From: Arenibacter arenosicollis
GTDB lineage: Bacteria; Bacteroidota; Bacteroidia; Flavobacteriales; Flavobacteriaceae
Length of the DNA stretch: 64,000 nucleotides
Reading direction: 5' to 3'
Assembly (NCBI RefSeq): GCF_014397245.1
Contig: NZ_JACLHY010000004.1
Coordinates: 186,001 to 250,000, forward strand
Part shown: one piece after another, positions 1 through 8,890 of the stretch
How the letters are laid out: each line of letters opens with the position of its first letter
Numbering within the stretch: position 1 is the first letter of the stretch
Notes under the pieces: model-generated
Database searches by the model: none
What the model was told of the DNA's origin: nothing
What the model saw: the letters and a program-made list of their open reading frames with translations, nothing else
Program-made: the position numbers and the translations under genes

Positions 1-1863
1 TGGAATATTAATATATCCCTCAAAAAGTAACAACTCACCTTTATTCAACTTTATTCCTCCTGGATCAAGGGAAGTAACCTTACCCATTGCAGTAGCCGGC
101 AACAAATTTAATTGCGGTAACCAAGGAGCCGAATTTTGATAGGCCGTCCAACTAAGGCCGTTGATTAGCCCGTCCACGGAACTTGCGGTAATGGCCGCAT
201 TGTCATATGGTCTTTGGGCGGCAGCATCAGGCATACGCACCTGCAGTACCCGTTCTTTAAAAGTTTGTTGCAACTCCTTCATATAATCATTACCCGCCAA
301 ATTATTAGCCTGTTGGGTATCGCTAATAACATTGTATATTTCAAAATCATCATCGGCATTTTTAATATCATATCGGAGTCCGACCAGGTCCCCAATCCGC
401 ATCATCTGCATTTCCTTCCTCAATCTACCGCGATTATTCGGTGCAAATTCGTCATAATTTGGAGTGTGCTGACCTTGGGTATATTCCACATAAATAAGAC
501 TCTGTTGTTGGTCACCTTGTCCGGTCAATGATGGCAACAAGGAAACCCCGTCGGAATTTACGGGAGCTGGAGTACCCGCAGCAGCAGTGAACGTTGGCAA
601 CCAGTCATAGGATATAGAAGGCGATTTAACCACGTGTCCAGCCTTAATTTGTGCCGGCCATTTGGCAATAGTAGGCAACCGCTCTCCCCCTTCCAAGACA
701 TCCCTTTTAATTCCATCAAACGGACCAAAACTGTTGAAGAAATTTGCTTCATAGGGCTCATTGTCCAGGTATGATTCAATGGAGGGCCCATTGTCAGAAC
801 TAAATACGACCAAAGTGTTTTGATCGATATTAAGATCGGATAATAGCTTTAAAATATCACCTACCTGATCATCGATTCTTCGAGTAGTCGTGGCATATCG
901 CTTATAGACATTAGGCCAGGCCACTTCGGGCGTAGTTTCATTGTTATCATGATCATAGGTAGCGTCGCTATAATCTGGATGTACCCAGGAATCTATGGTT
1001 CCCGAAGCAGTGTTTATCATTTGACCAGGCTTCCCTGTCCATTGTAAGCCACCATTTAAACCTCCCCCATCGGGATAGGCCTGGGTGGGCAATTCCAAAA
1101 CGGCATGTGGAGTATCAAAGGCCAAATACATAAAGAAGGGTTGTTTTCCCCCTTTACCTTTTGTTTGTTCTACAATCCATTTTTTGGCCACGGCGGTCCA
1201 TAGGTCACCAGTATAACACTTGTCCAGATCCTTACTTACTTCTGTTTTATTTTCATAGACTTCCTTTGCTCCCCTATAAAGGCCTTCCTTGGGATAATGC
1301 TCGTGGCCGTCCCTGTGCCACATATAGCCGTAATAGTAGTCGAACCCACGATCAATGGGGTGAGCAGGCCAACTATCTCCACCCTCGGACCATTTATTGG
1401 AACCCATTAGTCCCCATTTTCCAATGGCGGCAGTGGTATAGCCCAATTTCTGAAGTACGTTGCCCATAGTGTGGTTATCCGCCAAGGCCTTGTCGAACTG
1501 ATTATTCCTAACATTGGCGTGTCCTTGACTTAAACCGGACAATAAGGAAGCCCTCGAAGGTGCACAAACCGGTGCAGCGGCATAGTGATGGGGCAACAAA
1601 GCGCCCTCAGAGGCCATTTTATCCAGATTGGGTGTCAAGACCCAAGGTTCACTACGGTCGTTGATCTTCTGTCTTTGATTTTGAAAAAATACCCCCACAT
1701 CGCCATATCCCAAATCATCGGTAAGGACAAATATAATGTTTGGTTTTTGATCATTGCCCATAGTCCCTGCCTCTTGGGCATAAGCTATTTTTACGCCTAA
1801 TCCCATTATCATTAAAACAACAATTGGTAACAAGTAGCGATTTCCTATTTTAAAGTATGACAT
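1..1863 (-). CDS. Secreted family S1 sulfatase, 3' end outside window
   Basis: Formylglycine-dependent sulfatase predicted to remove sulfate esters from a glycan in the periplasm or at the surface. About 621 residues are visible from the ATG at 1863; the frame stays open to base 1, so the C-terminus is missing. A hydrophobic leader (residues 10-30, ending AYAQ) looks like a signal peptidase I peptide. The metal-binding start LTDDLGYGD (about 47-55) is followed by the active-site motif CAPSR with the modifiable cysteine at residue 100; the later IGKW and SSDNGP motifs are also present. It is the last gene visible in a leftward run and starts 21 bp after the GH110 gene. Family membership is firm; the sulfate position and sugar attacked cannot be read from sequence alone. 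Confidence 0.93.
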   Translation of the reverse strand, partial: MSYFKIGNRYLLPIVVLMIMGLGVKIAYAQEAGTMGNDQKPNIIFVLTDDLGYGDVGVFFQNQRQKINDRSEPWVLTPNLDKMASEGALLPHHYAAAPVCAPSRASLLSGLSQGHANVRNNQFDKALADNHTMGNVLQKLGYTTAAIGKWGLMGSNKWSEGGDSWPAHPIDRGFDYYYGYMWHRDGHEHYPKEGLYRGAKEVYENKTEVSKDLDKCYTGDLWTAVAKKWIVEQTKGKGGKQPFFMYLAFDTPHAVLELPTQAYPDGGGLNGGLQWTGKPGQMINTASGTIDSWVHPDYSDATYDHDNNETTPEVAWPNVYKRYATTTRRIDDQVGDILKLLSDLNIDQNTLVVFSSDNGPSIESYLDNEPYEANFFNSFGPFDGIKRDVLEGGERLPTIAKWPAQIKAGHVVKSPSISYDWLPTFTAAAGTPAPVNSDGVSLLPSLTGQGDQQQSLIYVEYTQGQHTPNYDEFAPNNRGRLRKEMQMMRIGDLVGLRYDIKNADDDFEIYNVISDTQQANNLAGNDYMKELQQTFKERVLQVRMPDAAAQRPYDNAAITASSVDGLINGLSWTAYQNSAPWLPQLNLLPATAMGKVTSLDPGGIKLNKGELLLFEGYINIP

Positions 1864-1884
1864 TGTCTATAAATTATTTGGTTG

Positions 1885-3801
1885 TTATTTAAATTTAAGG
1901 CTGGGAAGCAATTCGTCTTTCATTAGTATTTGTTTTGCCTTGCCCATATATTTGTTTTTCTTGAACACGATATTTTTTGATGCATTTACCGTAATGGCGG
2001 GATTATCGGGGTACAGTATAGGGAAGCTGCCAGAATTGGTTATCGTATTCCCTTGAAACAACAATCCATCAACATTTGAAATCTCCAAAATAAGATTGTC
2101 GAATTGATGAAACTTATTATTAGTTATTTCAATATTTTTAAAGGCAATATTGTGGTTTTCATCATCCGTAACAAACCGAATTACCCCCCTATTAAATCCG
2201 CTATGCTGATTATCCTGAAAAGTATTGTTTCTAATTATTAAGTTAGCCGCATTACCAGATTCAAACCAATGACTGCTTTCCACAGGAATAAGAATAGCTT
2301 CCATTTCCGTACTAAAATAATTATTTTCAATAATTGTTTTCTTTGGATTGGAAATTAGAAGTCCCCTAGCCCGATTACGGCTAATATTACAATTTTGCAC
2401 CAATAGTTCTGGATAGCCCTCTACATTTTCAATTAAATCGCCAACCTTTAGCCCCGCTGGTAGGTCTTCGTTAAAGCTTATTATCTGGTACCTACCGTTT
2501 ATATATTCTGTACTTTTTAGGGTAAGATAATCATACGGAAAAAAGGAAGTCGCCAATCTCACCAGTCCAATAGTATCGTTGGCACGCCCTATAGTAAATC
2601 CTTGTTGCTGGGCATGTCCCATACGGACACCGATGCTTTTTTTGCCAATAATGTCCATCACTTCCTGATAAGTACCATGAACATTTGTTGCATCGTCCAA
2701 CTGATTGTTAAACGTGCAATTTTTTAGTACCACTTTGCCCCTACAACCAACAAAATGGGTTGCATCGGCTGTGGTAGAGACCATTCTTCCCTGGGAAGGA
2801 GTAACATTAAAGCTGTCCAAAATGAGGTCTGATGAATTCTCTGCAATCAATCCCATTCCTCCTGCATGATGAACATTCACATTTTTTGCATTAAAGCCTT
2901 CTGTTCCTGTAATCCGAAAGGCAGGTGCCAGACGGTTTAGACTCTGATCGCCCTTGCAGACCAAAACCATTCCTACGGGGGGCAATTTCTGTTTGTGGTT
3001 AAAGACACGTACCGTACCCGGCTTAACTTCCTCGACCTTTAAATTATCCTCTTTTCCACGTACTTTCTCCACCTTGGAACGGGGGTCGGTCTTATACTTA
3101 TACTTTATTTTATCAAGATTGTGCTGAAAAGTAGAGTTCCGTGTGGCGGTAATTGGAGTATAAACTTCGGCATTAAAGGCGATGGCATTCCGGGTGGGAT
3201 CAAAAAGAATAGACTGTCCCAAGTTATGCTCGTAATACTCCTTGACAAAAATTAACTGTCCATTCCTAATCTCATAAGGATACTCCTTTGAAAGCTCCAT
3301 GTCAAAAGAATTGTTCTTCTCGTCATTGGCCACTATTAATCCCTCACTATGGAAAGGCTCTGCCCAGTCGACAATAACATTCGTAATGGTAATATTTTTT
3401 GAATCCTCAATTAGAAAAGGAATCATTCTCCCGTGAAAGATAAAAGTAGAACCTTGGCCATTAATGGTCAAGTCCGCCATCCCAAATATTGGCATGGCAG
3501 TCTTCGCCAACACATCGTCATGATTGGAAATACGGGTAAATTTTTCGAATGCCTTGTCCGGATAGAAATGATAGGTTCCCTTTTCAAATTTAATTTCAGA
3601 GATAGGATATTTCTTTGCCTGACGAATTCTGGCCAAAACAGCTGGGGTAGCGTCCTCGGCTATTTCAGTTGTAAACACTACATTTTCCGAAAGTAGCCCC
3701 TCCGATTGTGAAAAACCAGACCCACACAAAAGGGAAATGACAAGTAGCATCACAATTTTATAATTTTTTGGACTTCTATTTAATAGTTGAAATTTTCTCA
3801 T
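1885..3801 (-). CDS. GH110-like alpha-1,3-galactosidase (beta-helix)
   Basis: Predicted exo-acting inverting alpha-galactosidase of family GH110, which removes alpha-1,3-linked galactose; known members act on blood-group B structures and, in marine bacteria, on alpha-1,3-galactobiose motifs. The 638-residue protein has a signal peptide (hydrophobic 16-31, cut near GFSQ) and a right-handed beta-helix shown by many N-rich turns such as NCTFNN, NNYFST and NNTFQDN. The hallmark is the block TADATHFVGC followed by NNQLDDATNVHG; the paired aspartates 369-370 match the catalytic acidic pair of the family. It lies between sulfatases in the ECF/FecR-linked locus, suggesting that desulfation and galactose release are coupled. 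A generic parallel beta-helix protein is the alternative, but the DDATNVHG block argues for GH110. Confidence 0.82.
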   Translation of the reverse strand: MRKFQLLNRSPKNYKIVMLLVISLLCGSGFSQSEGLLSENVVFTTEIAEDATPAVLARIRQAKKYPISEIKFEKGTYHFYPDKAFEKFTRISNHDDVLAKTAMPIFGMADLTINGQGSTFIFHGRMIPFLIEDSKNITITNVIVDWAEPFHSEGLIVANDEKNNSFDMELSKEYPYEIRNGQLIFVKEYYEHNLGQSILFDPTRNAIAFNAEVYTPITATRNSTFQHNLDKIKYKYKTDPRSKVEKVRGKEDNLKVEEVKPGTVRVFNHKQKLPPVGMVLVCKGDQSLNRLAPAFRITGTEGFNAKNVNVHHAGGMGLIAENSSDLILDSFNVTPSQGRMVSTTADATHFVGCRGKVVLKNCTFNNQLDDATNVHGTYQEVMDIIGKKSIGVRMGHAQQQGFTIGRANDTIGLVRLATSFFPYDYLTLKSTEYINGRYQIISFNEDLPAGLKVGDLIENVEGYPELLVQNCNISRNRARGLLISNPKKTIIENNYFSTEMEAILIPVESSHWFESGNAANLIIRNNTFQDNQHSGFNRGVIRFVTDDENHNIAFKNIEITNNKFHQFDNLILEISNVDGLLFQGNTITNSGSFPILYPDNPAITVNASKNIVFKKNKYMGKAKQILMKDELLPSLKFK

Positions 3802-4012
3802 TTCCTTAAAACCTTTGTTTCTCCTTAATTTCTGTTTCTTTTATAATGCACTATTCAGTAATGTTCCCTAAGGCTTAACTAACAATCTAATTATTGCCTT
3901 TGTGCTCAGGTTAAATAGTCATAAGCCTTTGCCAGTGCACTTCTAGGAAAAAGATTAAGACTACATGTGAGAAGCTTATAGTTATTAATTGCGATTTGAA
4001 CTTATTGTTACT

Positions 4013-5479
4013 CTATAAATTTACCCCTGTGCCCTGGAGAGAGTTATCATGATCCCAAGTAATTAGCCAGGGATCACGGGTTTTAATTTGAAAGGCTTTC
4101 ATTTTTTTTATCATTTCATCCATTACTTCCTTATAATTGGGGTCGTTGGCCAGGTTCACTATTTCATCGGGATCTTTTTCCAAATTGAATAATTCAAATT
4201 CAGGGCGAAACAGGTAATCTTGTACCTTTCTTTTACCGAAATACTCTTTTTTGTTTCTATATACCTCCTGCCATGTAGAAGCCGCCCATAAGTCCGATGC
4301 AAAGGGATATTCCGACCGCCATGCTATGTTCCTTATAAGCTTGTAATTTTTGTCTCGCACCACGCGCATGGGGTAATACATGGTGATTTCATGAAAGGTG
4401 TGGGAGGCGTATATTTCATCCCAGCCTTCAGGTTCCTTAGCATTCAATACATCTTGAAAAGAACGCCCATGAAACGAGTATCCTTTTGTTTCCACTTGCG
4501 CCATGTCCAAAATGGTAGGCGTAAGGTCTACCCAAGAAATCATAGCATCCGAAGTGGTATTCTTTAATTTAGAAAAAGGGTCCTTAATAATACAGGGCAG
4601 TTTCATCCCTGGCTCATATAAGGTGGTTTTGGCACCAGGAAATGCCATGCCATTATCAGATATATAAATAACTATAGTGTTGTCTGCCTTGCCCGACTCC
4701 TGAAGCATCTGCATCAACCTACCAAAACCCTGATCTATTCTGGAAACACTTTGGTAGTATTGGGCAATTTCTTCCCTACTTTCATTAGTATCCGGCAAAA
4801 AATCCGGAACCACAACCTCAGTCGGATCGTAAACAATAGTCTCTACCCCTGGATAGCCTTCCAACTTGTTCCCAAAACTGTTTGGGGCATCCCATTGTTC
4901 GGGATCTGTAGAATTTGCCCTATGCGGATCATCCGTACAGAAATACAAAAAAAATGGTTTGTCGGATGTCAAAACATCTTTGCATTCTTCTGCCATGGCC
5001 ACGGTACTTCTAGGGTCGGCCTTCAACTCTTGTTCAAAATGGTACACGGATTCCGGAGCCACGTGATATTTTCCTATCCTAGCCGTGGTATACCCTTCTT
5101 TTTCAAGCAGCACGGGCAGAGATTTTACGATGTCATAGGTGCTAAAATGATGATAGTCGTGTACATGACCATAAGAACCGGTGGCATGGCCATAGAGCCC
5201 GGTAAGAATTACCGATCTACTGGCAGCACAACTAGCAGTGGTACAATAGGCGTTATTGAAACGTACACCTTCAGAGGCCAATTTATCCAGATTCGGGGTT
5301 TTTATCACCTTATTCCCGTATGCCCCGAGGGCATCCGTTCCATGGTCATCAGCAACAAAGAGTATTATATTGGGCCTCTCTACCTGCTTCTGTAAAGCTA
5401 TCTGTGTTTCCTTTTTTTCACTACAGCCTGTCAACATTAAACCCAAATAAGCGGAAATAATAATTAGCCTATAATTCAT
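4013..5479 (-). CDS. Lipoprotein S1 sulfatase (CAASR type, SGSH-like)
   Basis: Sulfatase of 488 residues with a lipoprotein leader (lipobox LTGC, cysteine 19), so probably anchored in the envelope. The N-terminal metal site reads ADDHGTDALGAYG (about 43-55), and the active-site motif is C84-A-A-S-R88, in which alanine replaces the more common proline. YISDNGMAFPGAKTTLYEPG in the second half carries the usual Asp-Asn metal ligands. The layout resembles heparan N-sulfatase-like S1 members, but that does not fix the substrate. It is followed 211 bp later by the GH110 gene and preceded by another sulfatase. The opposite strand has long open frames over this gene that are only shadows. Confidence 0.93.
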   Translation of the reverse strand: MNYRLIIISAYLGLMLTGCSEKKETQIALQKQVERPNIILFVADDHGTDALGAYGNKVIKTPNLDKLASEGVRFNNAYCTTASCAASRSVILTGLYGHATGSYGHVHDYHHFSTYDIVKSLPVLLEKEGYTTARIGKYHVAPESVYHFEQELKADPRSTVAMAEECKDVLTSDKPFFLYFCTDDPHRANSTDPEQWDAPNSFGNKLEGYPGVETIVYDPTEVVVPDFLPDTNESREEIAQYYQSVSRIDQGFGRLMQMLQESGKADNTIVIYISDNGMAFPGAKTTLYEPGMKLPCIIKDPFSKLKNTTSDAMISWVDLTPTILDMAQVETKGYSFHGRSFQDVLNAKEPEGWDEIYASHTFHEITMYYPMRVVRDKNYKLIRNIAWRSEYPFASDLWAASTWQEVYRNKKEYFGKRKVQDYLFRPEFELFNLEKDPDEIVNLANDPNYKEVMDEMIKKMKAFQIKTRDPWLITWDHDNSLQGTGVNL

Positions 5480-5650
5480 AAATTATCGTTTTAAATAGAA
5501 TAAACAAGAGTCATAATTTCTTCCGCTCGCTATCCGGTTGTAAATCAAAACCACATTGGGTTCTTGCAATAGTAGGTTCTGACCTAATTCAGGGAGAACC
5601 AGCAGTATTGGTGCGAATAGGGACAAAACAATATCTTTCAATGTGCTAAA

Positions 5651-7177
5651 TTATTCATCCTGCTTCACATAATTCAAAGGAGATATACGCTCCCCTGTTT
5701 TATAATCCAACCGCTTTCCGTAGTAGATATAATTATCAAAAATATCGCCATTGCCTAAGGTTCGTGGGTCTCCCTGAGCCATAAGCTCTGTTTCCATTTG
5801 AGTGCGAAGTGTTTTTATTTGCACAGCATATTCGGGAAGATCGGCTAAATTATTGATACAATGTGGATCTTCTTGAATGTTATAGAGCTCATGCTCCGGC
5901 CTTTTATCAAAATTCATTTCAAAAAAGAAGTATTCCTTATCCCCTGGTTTTAAATCTGTAAGATAAGTTTTGGTTGGGGATCCATCGCAGTTTAAAAACC
6001 CGTATTCAGGATTTCCAACAGGCCATCTTTTTGGTTTTATATTATGAACGTAGAGTAACGAATCATTCCGAATGGCACGGACCGGGTAGGACAAATCTGT
6101 CCCGTCCTGATCGGAACGACCAACATCATGACGTTCCTTGCCCAATAATACATGGTCACGGGCTTGGTCTATTTGCCCAGATTTTGGAGAGAACAACTGT
6201 TTTATAAGACTTCCTCCTGTCATTTGCCGATGTGGTTTAGCCCCCACTACCGCCATAAATGTTGGTGCCAAATCGGAAAAACTCACAAAATCGTTCACGG
6301 TACGACCAGGGTAGATTTTACCCTTCCAATAAACGATCAATGGAATATGAAAGCCTTCCTCATATATTTGTCCTTTTACCCTAGGGAATGGCATCCCATG
6401 ATCTGAGGTAACCACTATCATTGTATTTTCCAACAAACCTTTTTCCCTCAATATTTGTATGGCCTTACCCACTTGGGTATCGTACCATTCCACCTCATTG
6501 GCATAATCCAATAGGTCTCCACGAACTATGTCGTTATCCGGATAAAAGGGGGGCACAACTGCTTCTTTCAATTCGCGCCCTGCCTTTTTCCAAGAATCCA
6601 GTTCATAGGCCCTATGGGGCTCCTTGGCCCCCAACCAAAAACAGAAAGGTTTTTCCTCTCCCTTTTCGTTCAAAAATGCACCAAAGTTGGCGGCATAATC
6701 TATATTACTTATACTCTCATACGGGGGTGTTATTTTTATACTGTTGTATTCCGGTCCGGCCGGATTATCGGCAGTATCATACACCCCGGGACCCCATCCT
6801 TTACCAGAAAAACCTACATTATACCCCTCATTTGCCAATAATTCCGGATAGGTCTTAAACTCTGAAGGAAAACGGCCATTGTGATCCGCCGCCTCCTTGA
6901 GTTGCCAACTGTATTTTCCTGTAAGAATACAGGCCCGTGCCGGGGAACATTTTGGATTGCCGTTATACGCATTATTAAAAACAACCCCTTCTTTAGCCAG
7001 GCCGTCAATAGTTGGAGTGTTCACAAAAGTATCCCCATATGCTCCAAAACTCTTCATGGATGCATCATCTGCAATGCAAAACAGGATATTGGGCCTTTCC
7101 TTACTTTTTTGAGCGTTCGCTATTAGAGTTAGAAACAAGCATCCGATTAACAAGGTATGTAAGGCAGATTTTTTCAT
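5651..7177 (-). CDS. Secreted S1 sulfatase (CSPAR motif)
   Basis: Sulfatase of 508 residues with a signal peptidase I leader (MKKSALHTLL, cut near ANAQ at 20-23). The metal-binding ADDASMKSFGAYGD (about 37-50) is followed by the active-site C77-S-P-A-R81 and ACILTGKYSWQ; VTSDHGMPFPRVKGQ gives the second metal cluster. The length and the FPRVKGQIYEEG motif resemble N-sulfoglucosamine sulfohydrolase-like S1 proteins. It sits 48 bp after the sulfatase encoded upstream (7226-8788). After its TAA stop the same frame remains open for about 55 more codons (to about 5485), probably by chance. Confidence 0.93.
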   Translation of the reverse strand: MKKSALHTLLIGCLFLTLIANAQKSKERPNILFCIADDASMKSFGAYGDTFVNTPTIDGLAKEGVVFNNAYNGNPKCSPARACILTGKYSWQLKEAADHNGRFPSEFKTYPELLANEGYNVGFSGKGWGPGVYDTADNPAGPEYNSIKITPPYESISNIDYAANFGAFLNEKGEEKPFCFWLGAKEPHRAYELDSWKKAGRELKEAVVPPFYPDNDIVRGDLLDYANEVEWYDTQVGKAIQILREKGLLENTMIVVTSDHGMPFPRVKGQIYEEGFHIPLIVYWKGKIYPGRTVNDFVSFSDLAPTFMAVVGAKPHRQMTGGSLIKQLFSPKSGQIDQARDHVLLGKERHDVGRSDQDGTDLSYPVRAIRNDSLLYVHNIKPKRWPVGNPEYGFLNCDGSPTKTYLTDLKPGDKEYFFFEMNFDKRPEHELYNIQEDPHCINNLADLPEYAVQIKTLRTQMETELMAQGDPRTLGNGDIFDNYIYYGKRLDYKTGERISPLNYVKQDE

Positions 7178-7225
7178 ATATCAAGATTCAATTCTCTCTT
7201 CTTGGTTATGTGTAATTAACACACC

Positions 7226-8788
7226 TTATTTGAGTTCCAAGTCTTGGATTCCGTCATTTGAATTGCCTCTAATTTTCTCAAAGTCAGCAATTAATTCCTG
7301 AAGTTTTTCAGGATTGGATTTAGCCAGATTTTCCTTTTGACTAGGATCGTTTTCCAGATTATATAATTGATACTCTTCTGCATTACCCAACTCAATTTTC
7401 ACCATTTTGTTTATCGCTGGTCCTTTATATGGAGGAATCATAGCCCAATTACCTTTTCTAAAGGCTGTTCTGGAGGTTGCTTCCAATACCAACTCTTCCC
7501 TTCCGTCCTTTGATTTACCCATAAATGCATCCAAAAGATTCTCACTATCCTCACCTGTCTTATCACTTCCCACCAAGGCGGCCATAGAAGTAAGCAAGTC
7601 TAACTGGCATACTAAGGCATCAGATTTACCTGGTGCAATTGTACCTTTCCAATAGGTAATAAATGGAACTCTTGTACCTGCATCGAACAAACTATATTTA
7701 CCTCCTCTTAAAATTCCTGCAGGGGTATGATTGCCCAATTTTTCTTCGGAGTCGTCATAATAACCATCGTTGACTACTGGGCCGTTATCACTTGAAAAGA
7801 CAATTAATGTATTCTCAAGGATTCCCTCATTCTCCAAGGTTTTCATGAACTCCCCTATCATCCAATCGGCCTCCAAAATAACATCCCCTCTTGGACCCAT
7901 TCCAGATTTTCCGGCAAAACGCGGGTGCGGTGTACGTGGTACATGTGGCTGTTGCAAGGCATAGTACAAAAAGAAAGGTTTGTTTTTATGCTCTTTTACA
8001 TACTGTTGGGCTTTGGCCAGAAAATGGTCCGCCATATCAACATCGCTCCATTTAGCAGACTCCCCACCCTTCATAAAGCCAATTCTTGGAACTCCATTCA
8101 CTATACTGTTGTTATGACCGTGATGCCATTTCATAGTAGTCAGTTCGGGATTGTCCAATCCCGTGGGTTCCCCTTCAAAATTTTTCTCGTAGCTCACTTC
8201 AATGGGGTCATTGGGATCCAATCCGTCTACGTGACCGTCGGCAATATACACCGTTGGCACCCTATCCTGGGTTGCAGCAAGAATATAGGAATAATCAAAA
8301 CCAACTTCATTGGGGCCAGGTGACACCCTTTCATTCCAATTCACATTTCCGCTACCAAGTCCCAAATGCCATTTACCCACAATACCGGTGGCATAACCTT
8401 CTCCCTGCAACATTTTGGGCACTGTCATTTGTGCCGTATCAATTATCAAAGGAGCTGTTCCTGGTAATATTTTGGCATCTTTGTTGCGCCATGGATACCT
8501 ACCTGTTAATATGGCATACCTACTTGGCGTACAAGTAGCTGAGGAGGCATAACCATTGGTAAATTGTACACCGCCCGTTGCCAATGCATCCATATTAGGG
8601 GTACTGATCTCCGTTGCCCCATAGGCACTCATATCGCCATACCCAAGATCATCCATATAAATAAATACAATATTGGGCTTTTTCGCACTTTCATCAGTAG
8701 CGACTACTTTCTCTTCCTTGGATTTACATCCTGCCAAAAGCAACACAATAATGGCAGTCTGGAACAAATTCCTTTTAATAATTTTCAT
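7226..8788 (-). CDS. Lipoprotein arylsulfatase, family S1
   Basis: Arylsulfatase-type S1 sulfatase of 520 residues with a lipobox LAGC (cysteine 21). The sequence shows YMDDLGYGDMSAYGA (about 44-58), the active-site C86-T-P-S-R90 followed by YAILTGRYPWR, the GKWHLGLG motif, QQPHVPRTPHP and FSSDNGPVVNDGY, all expected for a complete catalytic domain. The NTLIVFSSDNGP and RGGKYSLFDAGTRVPF blocks are like arylsulfatase A and galactosamine-6-sulfatase relatives. The gene lies between the PhoD-like phosphatase gene (102 bp upstream) and the next sulfatase (48 bp downstream), in the same direction, so co-transcription is likely. Exact sulfate regiochemistry is unknown. Confidence 0.94.
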   Translation of the reverse strand: MKIIKRNLFQTAIIVLLLAGCKSKEEKVVATDESAKKPNIVFIYMDDLGYGDMSAYGATEISTPNMDALATGGVQFTNGYASSATCTPSRYAILTGRYPWRNKDAKILPGTAPLIIDTAQMTVPKMLQGEGYATGIVGKWHLGLGSGNVNWNERVSPGPNEVGFDYSYILAATQDRVPTVYIADGHVDGLDPNDPIEVSYEKNFEGEPTGLDNPELTTMKWHHGHNNSIVNGVPRIGFMKGGESAKWSDVDMADHFLAKAQQYVKEHKNKPFFLYYALQQPHVPRTPHPRFAGKSGMGPRGDVILEADWMIGEFMKTLENEGILENTLIVFSSDNGPVVNDGYYDDSEEKLGNHTPAGILRGGKYSLFDAGTRVPFITYWKGTIAPGKSDALVCQLDLLTSMAALVGSDKTGEDSENLLDAFMGKSKDGREELVLEATSRTAFRKGNWAMIPPYKGPAINKMVKIELGNAEEYQLYNLENDPSQKENLAKSNPEKLQELIADFEKIRGNSNDGIQDLELK

Positions 8789-8890
8789 TTTTCTATTTAG
8801 TTAATTTTAATGATTTTGGCTTTAGAAGCTAGTAAGGTACAACCCATATATTTTTGATATGCACCTTTCCTCATATTTTATTCAATTGCC

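Noticed and set aside
4751-5395. Long plus-strand frame of 214 codons opposite a sulfatase gene
   Set aside because: It mirrors a sulfatase with all catalytic motifs on the minus strand; the antisense translation has no recognisable domain.
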